A stretch of DNA of 64,000 bases from contig KN832562.1 in the NCBI GenBank assembly GCA_000827205.1, forward strand, positions 529,829-593,828. Reading direction: 5' to 3'. Position numbers and translations under genes: made by a program. This stretch comes from Plicaturopsis crispa FD-325 SS-3 (Eukaryota > Basidiomycota > Agaricomycetes > Amylocorticiales > Amylocorticiaceae). Of the stretch, positions 34,702-47,445 are shown piece after piece; position 1 is the stretch's first letter, and every line of letters starts with the position of its first letter. Under the pieces are notes generated by a model that saw only the letters and a program-made list of their open reading frames with translations, searched no databases and was not told the DNA's origin.

Positions 34702-36319
34702 ATGGTCCCCCCGAGCATAATCACGAAGTTGGAGGCGAGTCCATCTTCCACTTTGTGTCGACTCGAGCTATCTAACCGCCTACCCCGCATAGATATTCCG
34801 CGTTCCACCGCGCTGGCTGTTTGTACGTGTCGAAACCGACGACGGCGTCGTTGGGTGGGGTGAGGGAACCCTCGAGGGCCATACAGAAGCCGTCGAAGGG
34901 GCCTTCGCCGACTTGCGCGAACGCGTCATCGGGAAGGATGCAGATGGGATCGAGGATATCTGGCAGATGGCCTACCGAGCTCGATTTTATCGTGGCGGCC
35001 CCGTACTCATGGTAAATACACACGTAGTTTGTTCACTACTTTCTGGAGTATTGATGTCTTGCATATCAGTCCGCTCTATCTGGGCTCGATATTGCGCTTT
35101 GGGATATCAAGGGAAAGAAACTTGGTGCGTTGTCAGCGTTCGAAGCGATACCCTCAATGAATGGCATCGATAAATAACTCAGGCGTGCCCATATGGCAGC
35201 TTCTCGGAGGCAAAGTTCGCGATCGCGTCAAAGTCTACGGATGGGTCGGTGGCGACCAACCGAGACTCGCATTTGAAGCTGCCATGCTGCGTAAAAATGA
35301 AGGCTTCACCGCTGTTAAGATGAATGGGACTGGTATGTATCTGGAGCATCATGAAGACGCAGAGCCGGGCTAATTTGCGGGATGACAGATGCCTTAGGCT
35401 GGCTTGACTCTCCAGCTGCATTGGCGGACACTGCGGCACGCGTCAAAGATATACGCACGCTTGGGATGGATGTCGGCGTTGACTTCCACGGACGGTTGCA
35501 CAAGGCTATGGCAAAGCAGCTTGTGCATCTTCTCGAGCCATGTCAGCCCATGTTCATAGAAGGTAGGGTGTCCTACATTAGTCTACAGATCGAGAGTGCT
35601 CATGACCGAGGGACGCTCAGAACCGCTCCTACCAACCCAGGTCGATGAGATCGCCGACCTAGCTAGAAGCACGAGTACTCCGATTGCACTGGGTGAACGG
35701 TTGTTCACGCGTAGTGACTACCGGCCGTACTTTGAAAAGCGAGCAGTCGACATTGTACAGCCCGATGTAAGCACTCGTCTCTATCACCACTTAGCCACTA
35801 TCTCAACTTTGTGGACTTGTGTAGGTAGCACATTGCGGTGGCATAAGTGAAATGCGTCGCATTGCTAGCATGGCAGAGACATACGATGTAGCGCTTGCCC
35901 CGCATTGCCCACTCGGCCCCATCGCTCTGGCGGCATGTATCCAGGTAGCCCTCAATGCTCCGAACTGTGAGTATCACTCCCATGTCACTGGTTTTCTAGC
36001 TTCTTACACGGCGTTGATCGTGAAAAGTCGCGATCCAGGAGATGAGCTGGGGGATACACTACAACGTTGGCGCAGACCTTTTCACATATCTCGCATCAGA
36101 GAAGGTGTTCGGGGTCGTGGAAGGGCACATTGCAGCACTTCAAGGTTTGCCATTCCCATCCGATGTCCGTTTCTAGCTCCCGCTGAGTGTCTCGTTGTAG
36201 CTCCGGGGCTTGGTATCGAGATCAACGAGACCTTGGTGCGAGAAGCCGCTGCCGCGAATCCGGAAGCATGGAGGAATCCTGTGTGGAGAAATGTGGACGG
36301 GAGCATTGCTGAATGGTGA
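34702..36319 (+). CDS. Galactonate-dehydratase-like enolase-superfamily enzyme
   Basis: Dehydrates a sugar acid, by family similarity D-galactonate to 2-keto-3-deoxygalactonate. The 33-nt first exon (MVPPSIITKLE) is followed by a 58-nt intron with GC...AG ends, then IFRVPPRWLFVRVETDDG. Enolase-superfamily residues are present: VGVDFHGRLH (metal Asp plus His), MFIEEPLLP (metal Glu), PIALGERLF (metal Glu) and LAPHCPLGP (catalytic His). The tail reads PGLGIEINETLVREAAAAN and ends SIAEW. Eight or nine short introns, one between VQPD and VAHCGG. No break seen. The last exon (36201-36319) is duplicated as a fragment at 50.6-50.8 kb. Other sugar acids of the same subgroup remain possible substrates. 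Confidence 0.88.
34735..34792 (+). other. GC-AG intron in the galactonate dehydratase gene
   Basis: The donor reads GAG|GCGAGT and the acceptor GCATAG|ATA. The join keeps phase and links KLE to IFRV, matching the family's N-terminal strand. No nearby GT donor gives the same product. Confidence 0.55.
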
Positions 36320-36788
36320 TCAAAGGAGTACAATGACGCGTGTGTACACTCAGGAATGAAGCAAATGTACGTAAATATTGTAATTATAGTTGTCGTCGTG
36401 TTCTCCCTCATGAATATGCGTACACAAATAAAAGGGCAAAGTCTCAGACCTTCTCCTAGCGAAGGGTACCGCATATCCGTGCGGCCTTTGTTCGGGTTAG
36501 TGTGCGTGTGAACGTGGCATTGCGGCAGCTGGACTCTGGACTCTGGACAACGACTGGCCAAAGGGAAATTGCTCCAAGACCAACGACTTATCGGCAATAA
36601 ATATTGAAGGACCTGCACGCTCGCGGAGATCGAAAGTTTAGAAAGGAGGACGCAGTGGCTACTTCATGTTCGCCACTCGTCATTGTCTTGTCTCGTCTCG
36701 CAAGACCAAAACTTTCCGGTCAGCATTCGATATGTTTGATTATCAAAATTAATCTGCCACTCATCTCGATCTCAAGCGCACTGCCAAC

Positions 36789-39096
36789 ATGCTTCTGGAC
36801 GGCGATAGAGGCAATCCAGTCGGTGCTGTCAAGAAACCCCGGCCATATGAAGACCTCTCAAGTCAAGACAGTCACGAATCCGCTGGCAGTGCAGCAACAA
36901 AACTCAACGACGAGATGCGGTACGCATGGGTCGGCCCTATGCCTATCGAAGAATTCCTCGAATCTTTTTTACCCTCTGCTCCAACTCCTCGTTCTACGAC
37001 TAGCCACGATACCTGGCTCGAGACGTGGTGCAGCGCAGGTCCCAACTCCGGCGCACCTCATTCACAATCTGAGACGAACACAAAACTCGTAAGTATCTAT
37101 AACCTTTTCATTGCAGTGTGCTCACCCACAGCTACGTTACAGATCAAGGCTATCAAAAGAAGCAATCTCTGCCCAATGCTCAAGTTCTTCGACACGCACG
37201 CCGCAACCGACCAGTCCGCTGCCAGGTGTCGCGAAATTCAACCGGACTTGTGCGTATACAACGCAGACGACGCAGGCGACGTCGATGAAAAGGATCATGC
37301 CCACTGGTCTACCGTAGCTATGTGGTGGAAGGTACAAGGTTCAATCCGCCAGGCTGATCCATGGGGGTCATTTCTGCCTACGGTAGAGGACAGAGCGAGG
37401 ATGCGTGGACTACACGTCTTATGCAACGCCAAGATGTTCAATCGACAGCACCGCAATTTCGCATTCTCCGTCGCGATTATGGGTGACTTTGCTCGCCTCG
37501 TTCGCTGGGACCGCGCCGGCGGGATTGTATCCGAAAGGTTCGATTACAAGGAAACCCAACACCTAGGCGAATTCTTGTGGCGATTCAACCATATGAGCCC
37601 CGCCGCTCGCGGACTAGACTCGACCGTCACGAAGGCGTCCGACGCAGAGATTGTTCTCGCAAAACGCTTTCTCAGTAAATTTTCCTCGTCCAAGACCCCT
37701 CCTCTCAATATCGCAATCGAGGACGGCAGGCGCCACTACATCGTCTGGAAGCCTCTTGGAGATCCCCTCTCGTCCATCGGTCGCGCTACGCGTGGATACC
37801 CCGCCTTCGAACTCGAAGCTACGATTGCTAATCCGCACGAAGTTAAACTCGTCTTTATGAAAGATGTCTGGCGCATCGACTCAGAGGAATGGCTACCGGA
37901 AGGAACTATCCTCCAGGAGCTCAACGACGCAAAAGTCCGCTACGTGCCGGATCTACTATACCATGCCGATGTCGATCCCTTAGGCCGCGGCAGGACGAGG
38001 ACCAATGAGGATACGTTTGCTAAACATTCCTCGTGGGCCTCGAGGAATGTCCCTGTACTGATTCCTCGCATTCATTATCGCATGGTCACAAAGTTCTGCG
38101 GTGTCCCCATCTATCATTTCAAGGAGTCCTCGGAGCTGATGATCGCAACTCATCATGCGTATAAGGGTGAGTCTGGTATTTCCTCTGCCTGACACAACCT
38201 GACTTCGACGCGGGCAGCTCACCGTGACGCATTCGAGAAATGCGAGTACATACATCGGGATGTTAGTGCCGATAACGTCCTGATTGATTGGGACAAGGAT
38301 GGCAATCCGCGGGGAACGCTCATAGATTGGGAATTTGCGAGGAAGATCGGCGATATCCAAACGGAGCGCCGCCAAGTTACCCGCGCGGTAAGTCTTATTC
38401 ATTGTCGCATGGGTCTCTTCATTGCTGATCTCGCCTGGATTATAGGGGACATGGCAGTTCATGTCATGTCGACTCCTGCAGGATCCTCACAAACACCACG
38501 AAATTCAAGACGATATGGAGTCCTTCGTGCACATCGTCATGTGCGTTGGGCTGCGCTGGATTCCTCACAATCGCGTGAACGATCTCTACTCGATCTTCTC
38601 CTACGTCTACGACGCAGCGCGTCCCCTCAAGGGCGGCAAGATGGCTGGGGGTTCAGGCAAGAAAGAGCTGTTCAACGCGCTCGACCACATCCGCCCCGAC
38701 TTCGCTTTCGATGGAAAGGGTGATATGCCCCATCCCATGACCGCCTGGGTCCTCAAGTCGATCGAGGTCATCAACAAGTGGCTGACGTACTGCAGTGCCC
38801 GCGAATCGTATCCTCCGAAAGCGCTTGACGGCTACGACTGGGCTTCCGTAGATAACCTCACTAAGACTGCACTAGTCGAAGATCTCCCTGAAAACCCCCT
38901 CAAGGATCACGCGTGCATGGATCTCATATGGGATATTGTGCTGCAGAGGTTCTACGCCAAGAAATGCCAGTGGCCGAGGGGAGATAAAGTTGACGACCAA
39001 CTGCCTACAGCCCACCAACTCCATCATACGGAGATATCTGTTCCTCACGGACGAGTTCGCATTTCGGGCGCTCATTCGAATGATCCAACTTCATGA
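36789..39096 (+). CDS. FunK1-type fungal protein kinase, copy A
   Basis: Member of the fungus-specific FunK1 kinase family, expanded in multicellular basidiomycetes. Start MLLDGDRGNPVG. The N-terminal region YAWVGPMPIEEFLESFLP is a FunK1 hallmark. An intron near 37089-37142 is followed by FFDTHAATDQS, FNRQHRNFAFSVAIMGDFAR, GEFLWRFNHMSP, and IGRATRGYPAFELE. The catalytic loop IHRDVSADNVLIDW and the DFG-equivalent LIDWEFARK are intact, joined by short introns at about 38167-38218 and 38388-38444; then WQFMSCRLLQDP and DDMESFVHIVMCVGLRW. The C-terminus is short compared with copy B at 47.4-50.1 kb, lacking its acidic tail. All kinase residues looked for are present. Targets are unknown. Confidence 0.9.
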
Positions 39097-39503
39097 TAAT
39101 CTTCGACCCTCTGCCCGGCCATTCGTTCCTTGAATGCCTCTATCACTATGCAGCCCCGCCTGTTGATCATGCTAGAAAGCTGGCGAAGACAGTCGTTCAA
39201 TGAGTATTACCTTGTTCAAAGTACTTCATTGAATATGACCCAGTGCCAGTTTTATCTTGGAAATCGCATTTCTTGAGCTCGTTTAACTGCGTTCAACCAT
39301 CACACCGAGGGAGGGGCACTCTCTCTTTGAAGGGTTTCGGGCTATCGTCGATACGACATGTCGATTGACGTGAATTGCAGGAATGAAAGTAATTGGACAA
39401 GTACTAATGACAGAAAGACTCATGCGATAAAAGAGACAATGATACACCATACACCCAGCCTTCGTCCACCAACACCTTAGAGCCGTCAAATGCTGTCGGA
39501 CCA

Positions 39504-40217
<714 letters not shown>

Positions 40218-41446
40218 TGTTCAAAGGTCTGGCTGCTATGCCGAAGGTTGTTTCTACAATCGGTGACGGCGTGCCAGAGATCGAAGAAAATCGGATGGAT
40301 CGTGTGCGATTCGTTGTGCCCAAGATAGATAGTTTTGTAGGTGCGATTTGGAGTCGATTGGAAGGAGAGACAGGTATTCGTGAGGACGATTCAGAACGAC
40401 ATGAATGCGATGCAGCACTTACAGAATAGAACGGGAACGATTGCTGGCAGAGACAGCGGGACAAGATGGTGGTAGGACGCTAAGACGCGGAAGGAGGCAA
40501 GGCTGTATTTGTAACCGCCGATTTGGCGCTCAGCCACCCGAATCCGGCCCCGCCATCTATAAAACTCGGCGCTGACTTGCTTGCACTGGACAGCCTCGAC
40601 GCAGCACCATATTCCTTTAGGCATAAAGCTACAGCCTGTTGCTAAGTACATGCACAACTCCGTTCTTGTATTCGCATATATTTTGTACGGTCGTTTATGG
40701 AACAAAGCTCGGGGTTTTCCATAGCGCTGATTCTTGCCTTGTTTTGTCTGCCGTTCACCTGAACGTTCTCTACAGCTAAGTAGGACAGCCGTCGCATGAG
40801 AGCGGCGCGGTCCCCGGAGCCTTAACCTCTCAGACAAAACGATAGGGTGCGAGTGATCGTCCAGAAAATCGCGAGACTGCATGCCTCTGAGCGACCTTCG
40901 AGAACAAATTGGTTTCACTGAGGTTCGCTGAGGTCGGCATATTTTACCGCCTTCGTTGGTCATTTTTTCGCCTATCCGACGTTTTGCGCGTATGTAGTCT
41001 TGCAGCTAAATGAGATTTGGAAGTCAGTGCCATGCGTTATTCCAACCGCAATGCCATGCAGGAGCATACCTCGATGTCCCAATTTTCCTGAGACTCCCGC
41101 ATTTGTATAGTACGTTGTCCGAGCCCGGAGATACGTGCGCGAGCATCTTGCCACTTACGCTATAAGGTCACGTATGATATGAGATTCCACCGTTACACGG
41201 AGACCCTACCCGTCTCTTTCAAGTCGACCTGTCATTGAAGTAATAAGCTCGGAAGTGTCGCCAGTGATAGACTTGGAAAGGGCGTACCGTATACAGAATA
41301 GGAATGTGCCCATTCCAGTTCACAGAAGAGCGAGACTTGAATGCTCACCAGTAGCAGAAGAGTTGGCCACTATTGAGCGCTCGGCTATCCACCGAATTGA
41401 CACACCCGGTCTCGTCAAGGTAAAAGGCGGATAGATTTTGCATACA
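40218..41446. other. Intergenic stretch, nothing recognised
   Basis: About 1.2 kb between the E2 start and the 3' end of the NDUFS5-like gene. A 190-codon minus-strand frame at 40391-40963 has no recognisable motif and is arginine/serine-rich in a way typical of chance frames. Confidence 0.4.
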
Positions 41447-41979
41447 TCACTTCGCCGAATCGTCACTCGTAGCCTTTTGACTTTGAATCAAGCCTACGCC
41501 CACGACAACCCCATCCGCAAGTGATTCAGACACTTTCCGACCCTCCTTCGCCTGGTGCTCGGCCTTGCGCAGGAACTCCGCCTTCACGGCCTGCTGGCGT
41601 GCAATCTGTTTGTCTTTCGGTCAGTAGCGCCTCGACACGACATGCCTTCCGTCAAACAAAACGTACGTCCTGTGGATGATGTAGGCATTCTAGGTAGTCA
41701 TCCGCCTGGAGTCGGCATGCACTCGGGCTATCTGTTTCCGCGTAGCACTGCAGAGTCAAAGAGTCAGTACGCTGGCAATACAAATAGCGAAACGACGCAC
41801 TTTGGAGAACTCCTGCCAGTATGCGAAACAGCGCGAGCGACCTGTGTCACGCTAAGCATTCGTGTCAACGGGTGCGTTCGGCGACAAGCGTACCTCCTTT
41901 ATAGCCGTAACCCGACTTTATGCAGCAAACATGAGTATTTGGTTGAGTAGGTATAGGTATTTGGGACACGTACGGCCAT
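41447..41979 (-). CDS. NADH:ubiquinone oxidoreductase NDUFS5-like (15-kDa) subunit
   Basis: Small accessory subunit of mitochondrial complex I facing the intermembrane space. It is missed by long-frame searches because it is cut into five short exons. Joining GT...AG introns gives MA / SGYGYKG / GRSRCFAYWQEFSK / CYAETDSPSACRLQADDYLE / CLHHP… and a last exon reading QQAVKAEFLRKAEHQAKEGR that stops at 41447. Cysteines in RCFAYWQEFSKC and SACRLQADDYLEC form the paired CX9C-type motifs of the family. Length about 110 aa, as expected. One junction (after LHHPQ) could be placed two ways. Divergent with GET5 across 185 bp. Confidence 0.82.
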
Positions 41980-42164
41980 TGAATCGAGAGTGTTGTGGTT
42001 GTAGAACGAGAGTAGGTTCGGAGATGACGGTCAGGAAATGACTTCGGATTGATTGGCTTTGAACTTGAACTTTTCTTGTCTTGAACCGCGACTTGATCAC
42101 GACCACCGATACTCTATCCACGTCCCCGCCACAAATTCACGGATATTCTCCGTTATACCATAGC
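41980..42164. promoter_or_regulatory. Compact divergent promoter between NDUFS5-like and GET5 genes
   Basis: Only 185 bp separate the two start codons, so both housekeeping promoters must overlap. No TATA box was noticed. Confidence 0.45.
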
Positions 42165-43128
42165 ATGGCTGAACAAGCTGAACATGCGTTTATCAAGAAC
42201 TTCGCGAGCGCGCTAGCGTCCCAGCCCCTCACATACCCCCATGATTACCAGCAGCCCCCGCAGAACTCCCTCAAGAAAGTCCCCGTTCTTCCGGTATGCA
42301 GGGACGTTGCATTCGCGCATTATCACGTCAATGCCAACTTTCTATGCCGTCTAGATTGACCTCCCTGAGCCACCAGCACGTAAACAATCTGCATCGACTT
42401 CAGGTACATACGCTAGTTGATACACAGCCCCGCACGACTGCTGACCGCACGCAGACTCTATTACCATCACATTCAAATCCGCCAAACCACCGCAGTCGTT
42501 CAAGCTTCCCGTTCAACCCACCGACACCATCGCCGCAATCAAATCCCTCATCGCGACCCAGCCGAACGCCCCACCCGCTTCATCGCAGCGTCTCCTACTA
42601 AAGGGAAAGGCACTGTCCGACGCGAAATTGCTGAAGGAGTACGACGTCAAGGACGGCGATACCGTGAACCTGATGGTCAAACCCGGAGAGGCGACTGCAT
42701 CGCCTACTATCAACACCCCGCCCCCAGATAGCACGCCGTCGAAGCCGAGCAAGCATCAGCGCATTCCATCTGTAGTCCTCTCGCCTTCACCATCAGCCTC
42801 CTCTCCACTGAACGAGCCGAAACCCCTCGACATCACCCTCACGCTCGATGTGCCCCCGGCTCCTCTCGATTCCCATTCGACGTACCACACGACGATAGTC
42901 GACCCCACGTATTGGCTGAAACTACATGACTTCCTGAAGTTCGTATCTCGAACAAAATGTCCGCTGATGTGCACTGACAGATGTATGCGCAGATCTCAGT
43001 TCTTGAACGAGCACGACGCGCTGCTGGCCTTCGAGGACTACCTTCGAGCCAGCAAAGGCATGCTTAGCGCGAATGAGGTGGCTAAAATACGCGACGAGGT
43101 CGGTGTTGTCGGGATGGCGGGTACATAA
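42165..43128 (+). CDS. GET5: Get5/Mdy2-like ubiquitin-like protein of the GET pathway
   Basis: Links Sgt2 to Get4 in the cytosol for insertion of tail-anchored proteins into the ER. Start MAEQAEHAFIKNFASALAS, the first ATG giving the conserved Get4-binding N-terminus, followed by PHDYQQPPQNSLKKVPVLP, a hallmark of the family. Two short introns precede the ubiquitin-like domain (TITFKSAKPPQSFKLPV to KDGDTVNLMVK; its RLLLKGKALSD resembles the ubiquitin hydrophobic patch region). Then come a Pro/Ser linker and a C-terminal helical dimerisation region (HDALLAFEDYLRAS, ending GVVGMAGT). Layout and length fit Get5. No defects seen. Confidence 0.85.
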
Positions 43129-43427
43129 GCTAGCTGGCAAACGGGTTCTGGTTACCTCCAACTTTTTACGGATTGGTCAATGGCAGAGTCCAACTCTGTC
43201 TGTTATGGGTTCTGGGCATTTGTACATTATTCTCTACAATCCGCGCTCCACGACAGAATGAACGGTTTTCGCAAGGTTTTCGCGAGGCTGCCTTGCGCCG
43301 GTTATTTCCACCGTCAGGGGCGTGTTGGACCCACATCGCCAAATAAACGCAACTTTCAGCCAAGGCAGCAATTTCGAAAGCAAAAACTTGCATTGGCCTT
43401 GCGCTGGACTTATACCACAAACTTATA

Positions 43428-46400
43428 ATGGCTCTACACACGGAAGGTATAGGGTCGCTAAACTCACCTATAATCATATCAGACGAGGAGGAGGATGCCC
43501 TCGCAGTCGCACGCCAGCTCCAGCCCGAATCCGAATTTACCCCTCCCTTCGAGCCGGACCCCACTGCACACCTCAGAGATACGAAAGCGTACCGCATAAT
43601 GCTCTGGATGGGCTATGTTCCCGGTAACGGACTAGGGCGTGAACTTGATGGTACGTCTAGTGGTCTCCGTACACGCGCAGGACACCAGTTCTTACTGTTT
43701 TGTACTCTTAGGAGAGATAGAGCCTCTGCCGTGGGCGATTGTGTGGAGGCGCACGGAATGCGGCGTTGGGTTTCGCGAAGGAATCCTTTCTCGCCCTGCA
43801 TCCCCTATGGTCACGCACGGGTCTCCCGACATGCGCCCGCCGAAGCGTAAACGCGACCTCAGCCCCTTCACGCTTGATGACGGCCGCCCTGCCTGGTGGA
43901 CCAATGATATGCATGCAGACGCCCCCGGTGGTTCTGACTTACCTTCCTCCGCTAACGGGCTCTCTGGGAGACCGGCCCCCACATCCATGATGTCAAGGAA
44001 GAAGCGGCTGAAGCTGGAGCGCGAGATGGAGCTTGCAGAGCGACGCGAGGCTTCAAAGCCTCCGCGCCTGATCGATATAGCGCGCACCCTGCCCTGCTCT
44101 GCCTACTGCAGAGACCCAACGTGCAGAAAAATTCATCCAAGCTCGGGGAGCGGCCCATCCACCGGCGATATACAATTCAACGATGCCCTGCCTTCTAAGC
44201 GCGGGCCCCCATACCGCCCACGCTTGCCTACTCAGCAGTCCTCGATACCAGATGTTCCACATACCCAGCCAGCACTCGTCGATACCCGGGATGATACGAA
44301 ACCCATCGCTTCATCTTCCAGGCTTCCCCCACAGAAAAAGTCGTCTTTACCCATCGGAATGCGCCATTCGAGTGCAGCCGACAGTAAACATGGTTTATTC
44401 CCAAATGGCTCTTCGGTTTCTACTCCTACTGGCGAGCCTCATATTCCCAACCCATCCCGTACTCTTGTCATGGAGCCTCTTCCGAAAAAATTCCGTAATC
44501 CACACTGGGTGAAGGAGTGGTGCCACACTGCCGCAGGCGCGCACCCGGCCGCGGTTCACGTCGATGTTGACCCGAAAGCTGGGAAGGCGCTTATTGAGTT
44601 TACCCAGGAGGACCTTGCCGAGGCAGCGTTTAACAGCCCCCGGTTCCAGGACAGAGAGGGCAAGGGCGGCATAAGGGTGTGGTGGTATAGGACTGCCGCC
44701 GAGGTCGAAGATGGGGAAATATGCGAGGGCCAGGCACCGCCTGACAACGCTCCTCCCAAAAAGCCGAAGAAGAAAAAGGAGAAGAAGAAATCGGAACCTC
44801 CTCAGCATCAGCCAGCTTCTGTCGTCCCTATGGCCGGCACAAATGTTGATCTCGGCCTCCTGCCACACCTGCATGCCACTATGGGATTCCCGCCGCCAAA
44901 TGTGCCGATGCTTCAGAATTTTGCTGGCCAGGCGTCGTTCCCCACGTTTGCCCAATTCGTTCAAAATCCCGCGCAGTACATGGCGCCGTACGGGCTTCCT
45001 TACAGCGGCCTACCAGTGTACAACCCCGGCTATCAACCTACGACGCCCTCGTTCCCCTTAGCGAGCCCAATGGATGTCTCACCTGAGGAGCAAGACTATC
45101 TGATAGACGACGACAAGCTTAGCTATCCGCCCGAAGCACTTGATGATCCAATGGTGGGACAGGGTCCATCTACCGCTCCAGATGATGACCACGACCATGA
45201 CTCTATCGCTTCCTCGAGAGGTGGATCACCCCTCCCCTTGCATACAGCAACTCCTGGGCCAGTGGACGCTGAAGATTCTGCAGAGGATATGGACGTGGAA
45301 TCTCCTGTTAGCCATCGTGTCGCCCAGCGAAGTGGCCAGGGTTCGATTGACTTCTCTAGGAGCGATATCCCTCCACTACAAGACGGTGCGCCCGTCCCTA
45401 TCCACGCTGCTTCCTCCGCGGAAGTGACATTACACGAACCCGCACCTCACCACGCACACACATCCACGCTCAACCCTTATGCCATACCGTTCCCGTCTCC
45501 GGATGTCCCTGCGACAACATCACTACCGACTCCCTCGTTACCAGCTCCTATCTCGCCACCTCGATTGCCGCCTACTGTCACTCCGTTAAGACAGTCACCG
45601 GAGGCTCATTTACAGGACCCTATACTGCCGACAGCGTCCACGATGACCTTGCCAGTCGGGCCCCGTGCTATGAAAAAAGCCTCTGTAGAGCCGAAGGATA
45701 TCGTCAAACGATCTCTTCTAGAACGGCAAAAGGAGCTCGAAGAACGCATCTCACGGTCGAAAATGGAGCTCGGTGTTGCAGTCGAATCCGCCCATTCCCC
45801 GACAGTCAAGACATCGCATACCGTGCCTAGTGTGGCTGCCGCTTCGCCCACTGCGAGCGAGCCTCGCGTCGATAAGGTTGCGATGGAGGAGGCGTTACGG
45901 AAGCTGGTCCTACAGAGCAAGAACAGTAAAGCCCTGGCCCCAGGTGTAGCGCACCGAACTCTGCCATCCATCAAGGTAGAAACAGGTCCTCAATCTTTAC
46001 CGCCAACTTCTCCACCAGCTACCCTGTCGAAGACAAGTATCAAAGCCGGACACCCGGGGAAGGCCTCTCGCATTTCTCCAGCCTCCTCCTCGGAGTCCGA
46101 TCCCACAATTTCATCTGCGTCGTCCAAGACGACGCTTCCTGCTGCCATTCAAAGCCCTTTCGACGACTTGGCGGTGTCTTTTATCACCGAGACTCTCCAC
46201 ACTATCACGAAACCTGCCGCGTCGTCTCAGCGAAACGAACTAGCCGCGCGGCAAAAGCGGCTGGAGCAGCACATTGCAGAGAGCAAGGAGCTCATGCTCA
46301 AGCTGAATGCCGCGCGCACGAAGCAAGAAAAAGACATAATATTACGCATCATGCGGGAGCGAAGTCGGTGCGTGTTCGGCTCAGTCTTTTCCGTTGTCAA

Positions 46401-46646
46401 ACCCTTCGGGATCATCGTCGTGGGTAAGCTAAGAGGTATATGTCTAGGGCGATGGAAGACGATATGAAAGCTCCGCCCCCACCTGCACCTACGGTCAAGA
46501 ATGAAGTCCCCTCACGCCCTTCTTCGCAAAACAAGGACAATGGGTCGCTCAAGCCTCACGGGATCACCCAGATTCATTGGCCTGAAACGCGGCACGACGC
46601 GGGAGTCTTTGAAATCAGCGACGACGAGGATGACGGAGTCAATTAG
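43428..46646 (+). CDS. Large G-patch protein with RRM-like domain
   Basis: Probably nuclear RNA-processing protein. Start MALHTEGIGSLNSPIIISDE. The G-patch (MLWMGYVPGNGLGRELDGEI, about residues 63-82) crosses the first intron. A Cys/His cluster follows (CSAYCRDPTCRKIH, a possible CCCH finger), then an RRM-like segment from VMEPLPKKFRNPHWVKEW through HVDVDPKAGKALIEF to IRVWWYR. A long low-complexity Pro/Ser region and two predicted coiled coils (RQKELEERISRSKMELG; QKRLEQHIAESKELMLKL) complete it. The last intron ends TCTAG before GCGATGGAAGAC. Hydrophobic-acidic motifs at both ends (IIISDEEED and FEISDDEDD) resemble SUMO-interaction motifs. About 1,040 aa; role inferred from domains only. Confidence 0.82.
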
Positions 46647-47445
46647 GTTTATAGGTATGTTGTTTTATCGGCTGTGTGAGGACAGATGGGAAGTTCAGAC
46701 ATTGGGGCCCCGCCTGGTGAGGCATGCGTGCGTTACTATCTTATCAATAGTACACCTATCTCTTGAACATTACATTTGACGTAGGACAGCCTTGTACCTT
46801 CCTTGTTTTGAGCGTACGGTGAGTGTGCAAACATGATCATCGTATATCTAGTGCACTGACAATCGTCACTCTCCATAGATCATCCAATTTCGGGCGCGTT
46901 CTTGCTGGGAGATACCAATGGCCAACGTCTGTGCTTTCCGCTCCAAATGCTCTTCGGAGCCACGGAGCAGGACGCCGGCGCTCTGGCGGATACTTCGGCC
47001 TGTCGCAAACTAACTTCGAGCAGGGTTCAGTCGTTACGGCTGTGAGGCCTGAGGCCCCTTGAGGTCGATACCTACGCGCGTATACCTAGATACACTCTAA
47101 ACTGCATCTGTGTATAACTGCCGCTATACAATTTCAGTGGGAGTGATTCCGAGTGAATTCTACATATACCATGATACCCACGTGCTTGGGCAATTGCAAG
47201 TCAACAGCACAGACGAAGATACATATAAGCATGTAAGTTTGCTTGATGCACGGCGTAGCGTCTCGTTATCATCAGACCTGTGAGTACTTGAGTCGATGCA
47301 TTGTCGACACCAGTGAAATCCCCAAGCACATAGCTGAGACTCATATTCATAGTACATGGTATCATACATACATATAATGGCAACATAGGTGAAGCGATTC
47401 CTGCGGGCACTGACGAGAGCTAGTGCCTCAAAGGCTCAAGCTGAC
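46647..47445. other. Convergent intergenic stretch, nothing recognised
   Basis: About 800 bp between the G-patch gene and FunK1 copy B, which point toward each other. It holds both 3' regions; no RNA gene or repeat was noticed. Confidence 0.45.

Noticed and set aside
34437-34808. 123-codon minus-strand frame between the p24 gene and the dehydratase
   Set aside because: It overlaps the first exons of the dehydratase on the other strand and has no recognisable domain.
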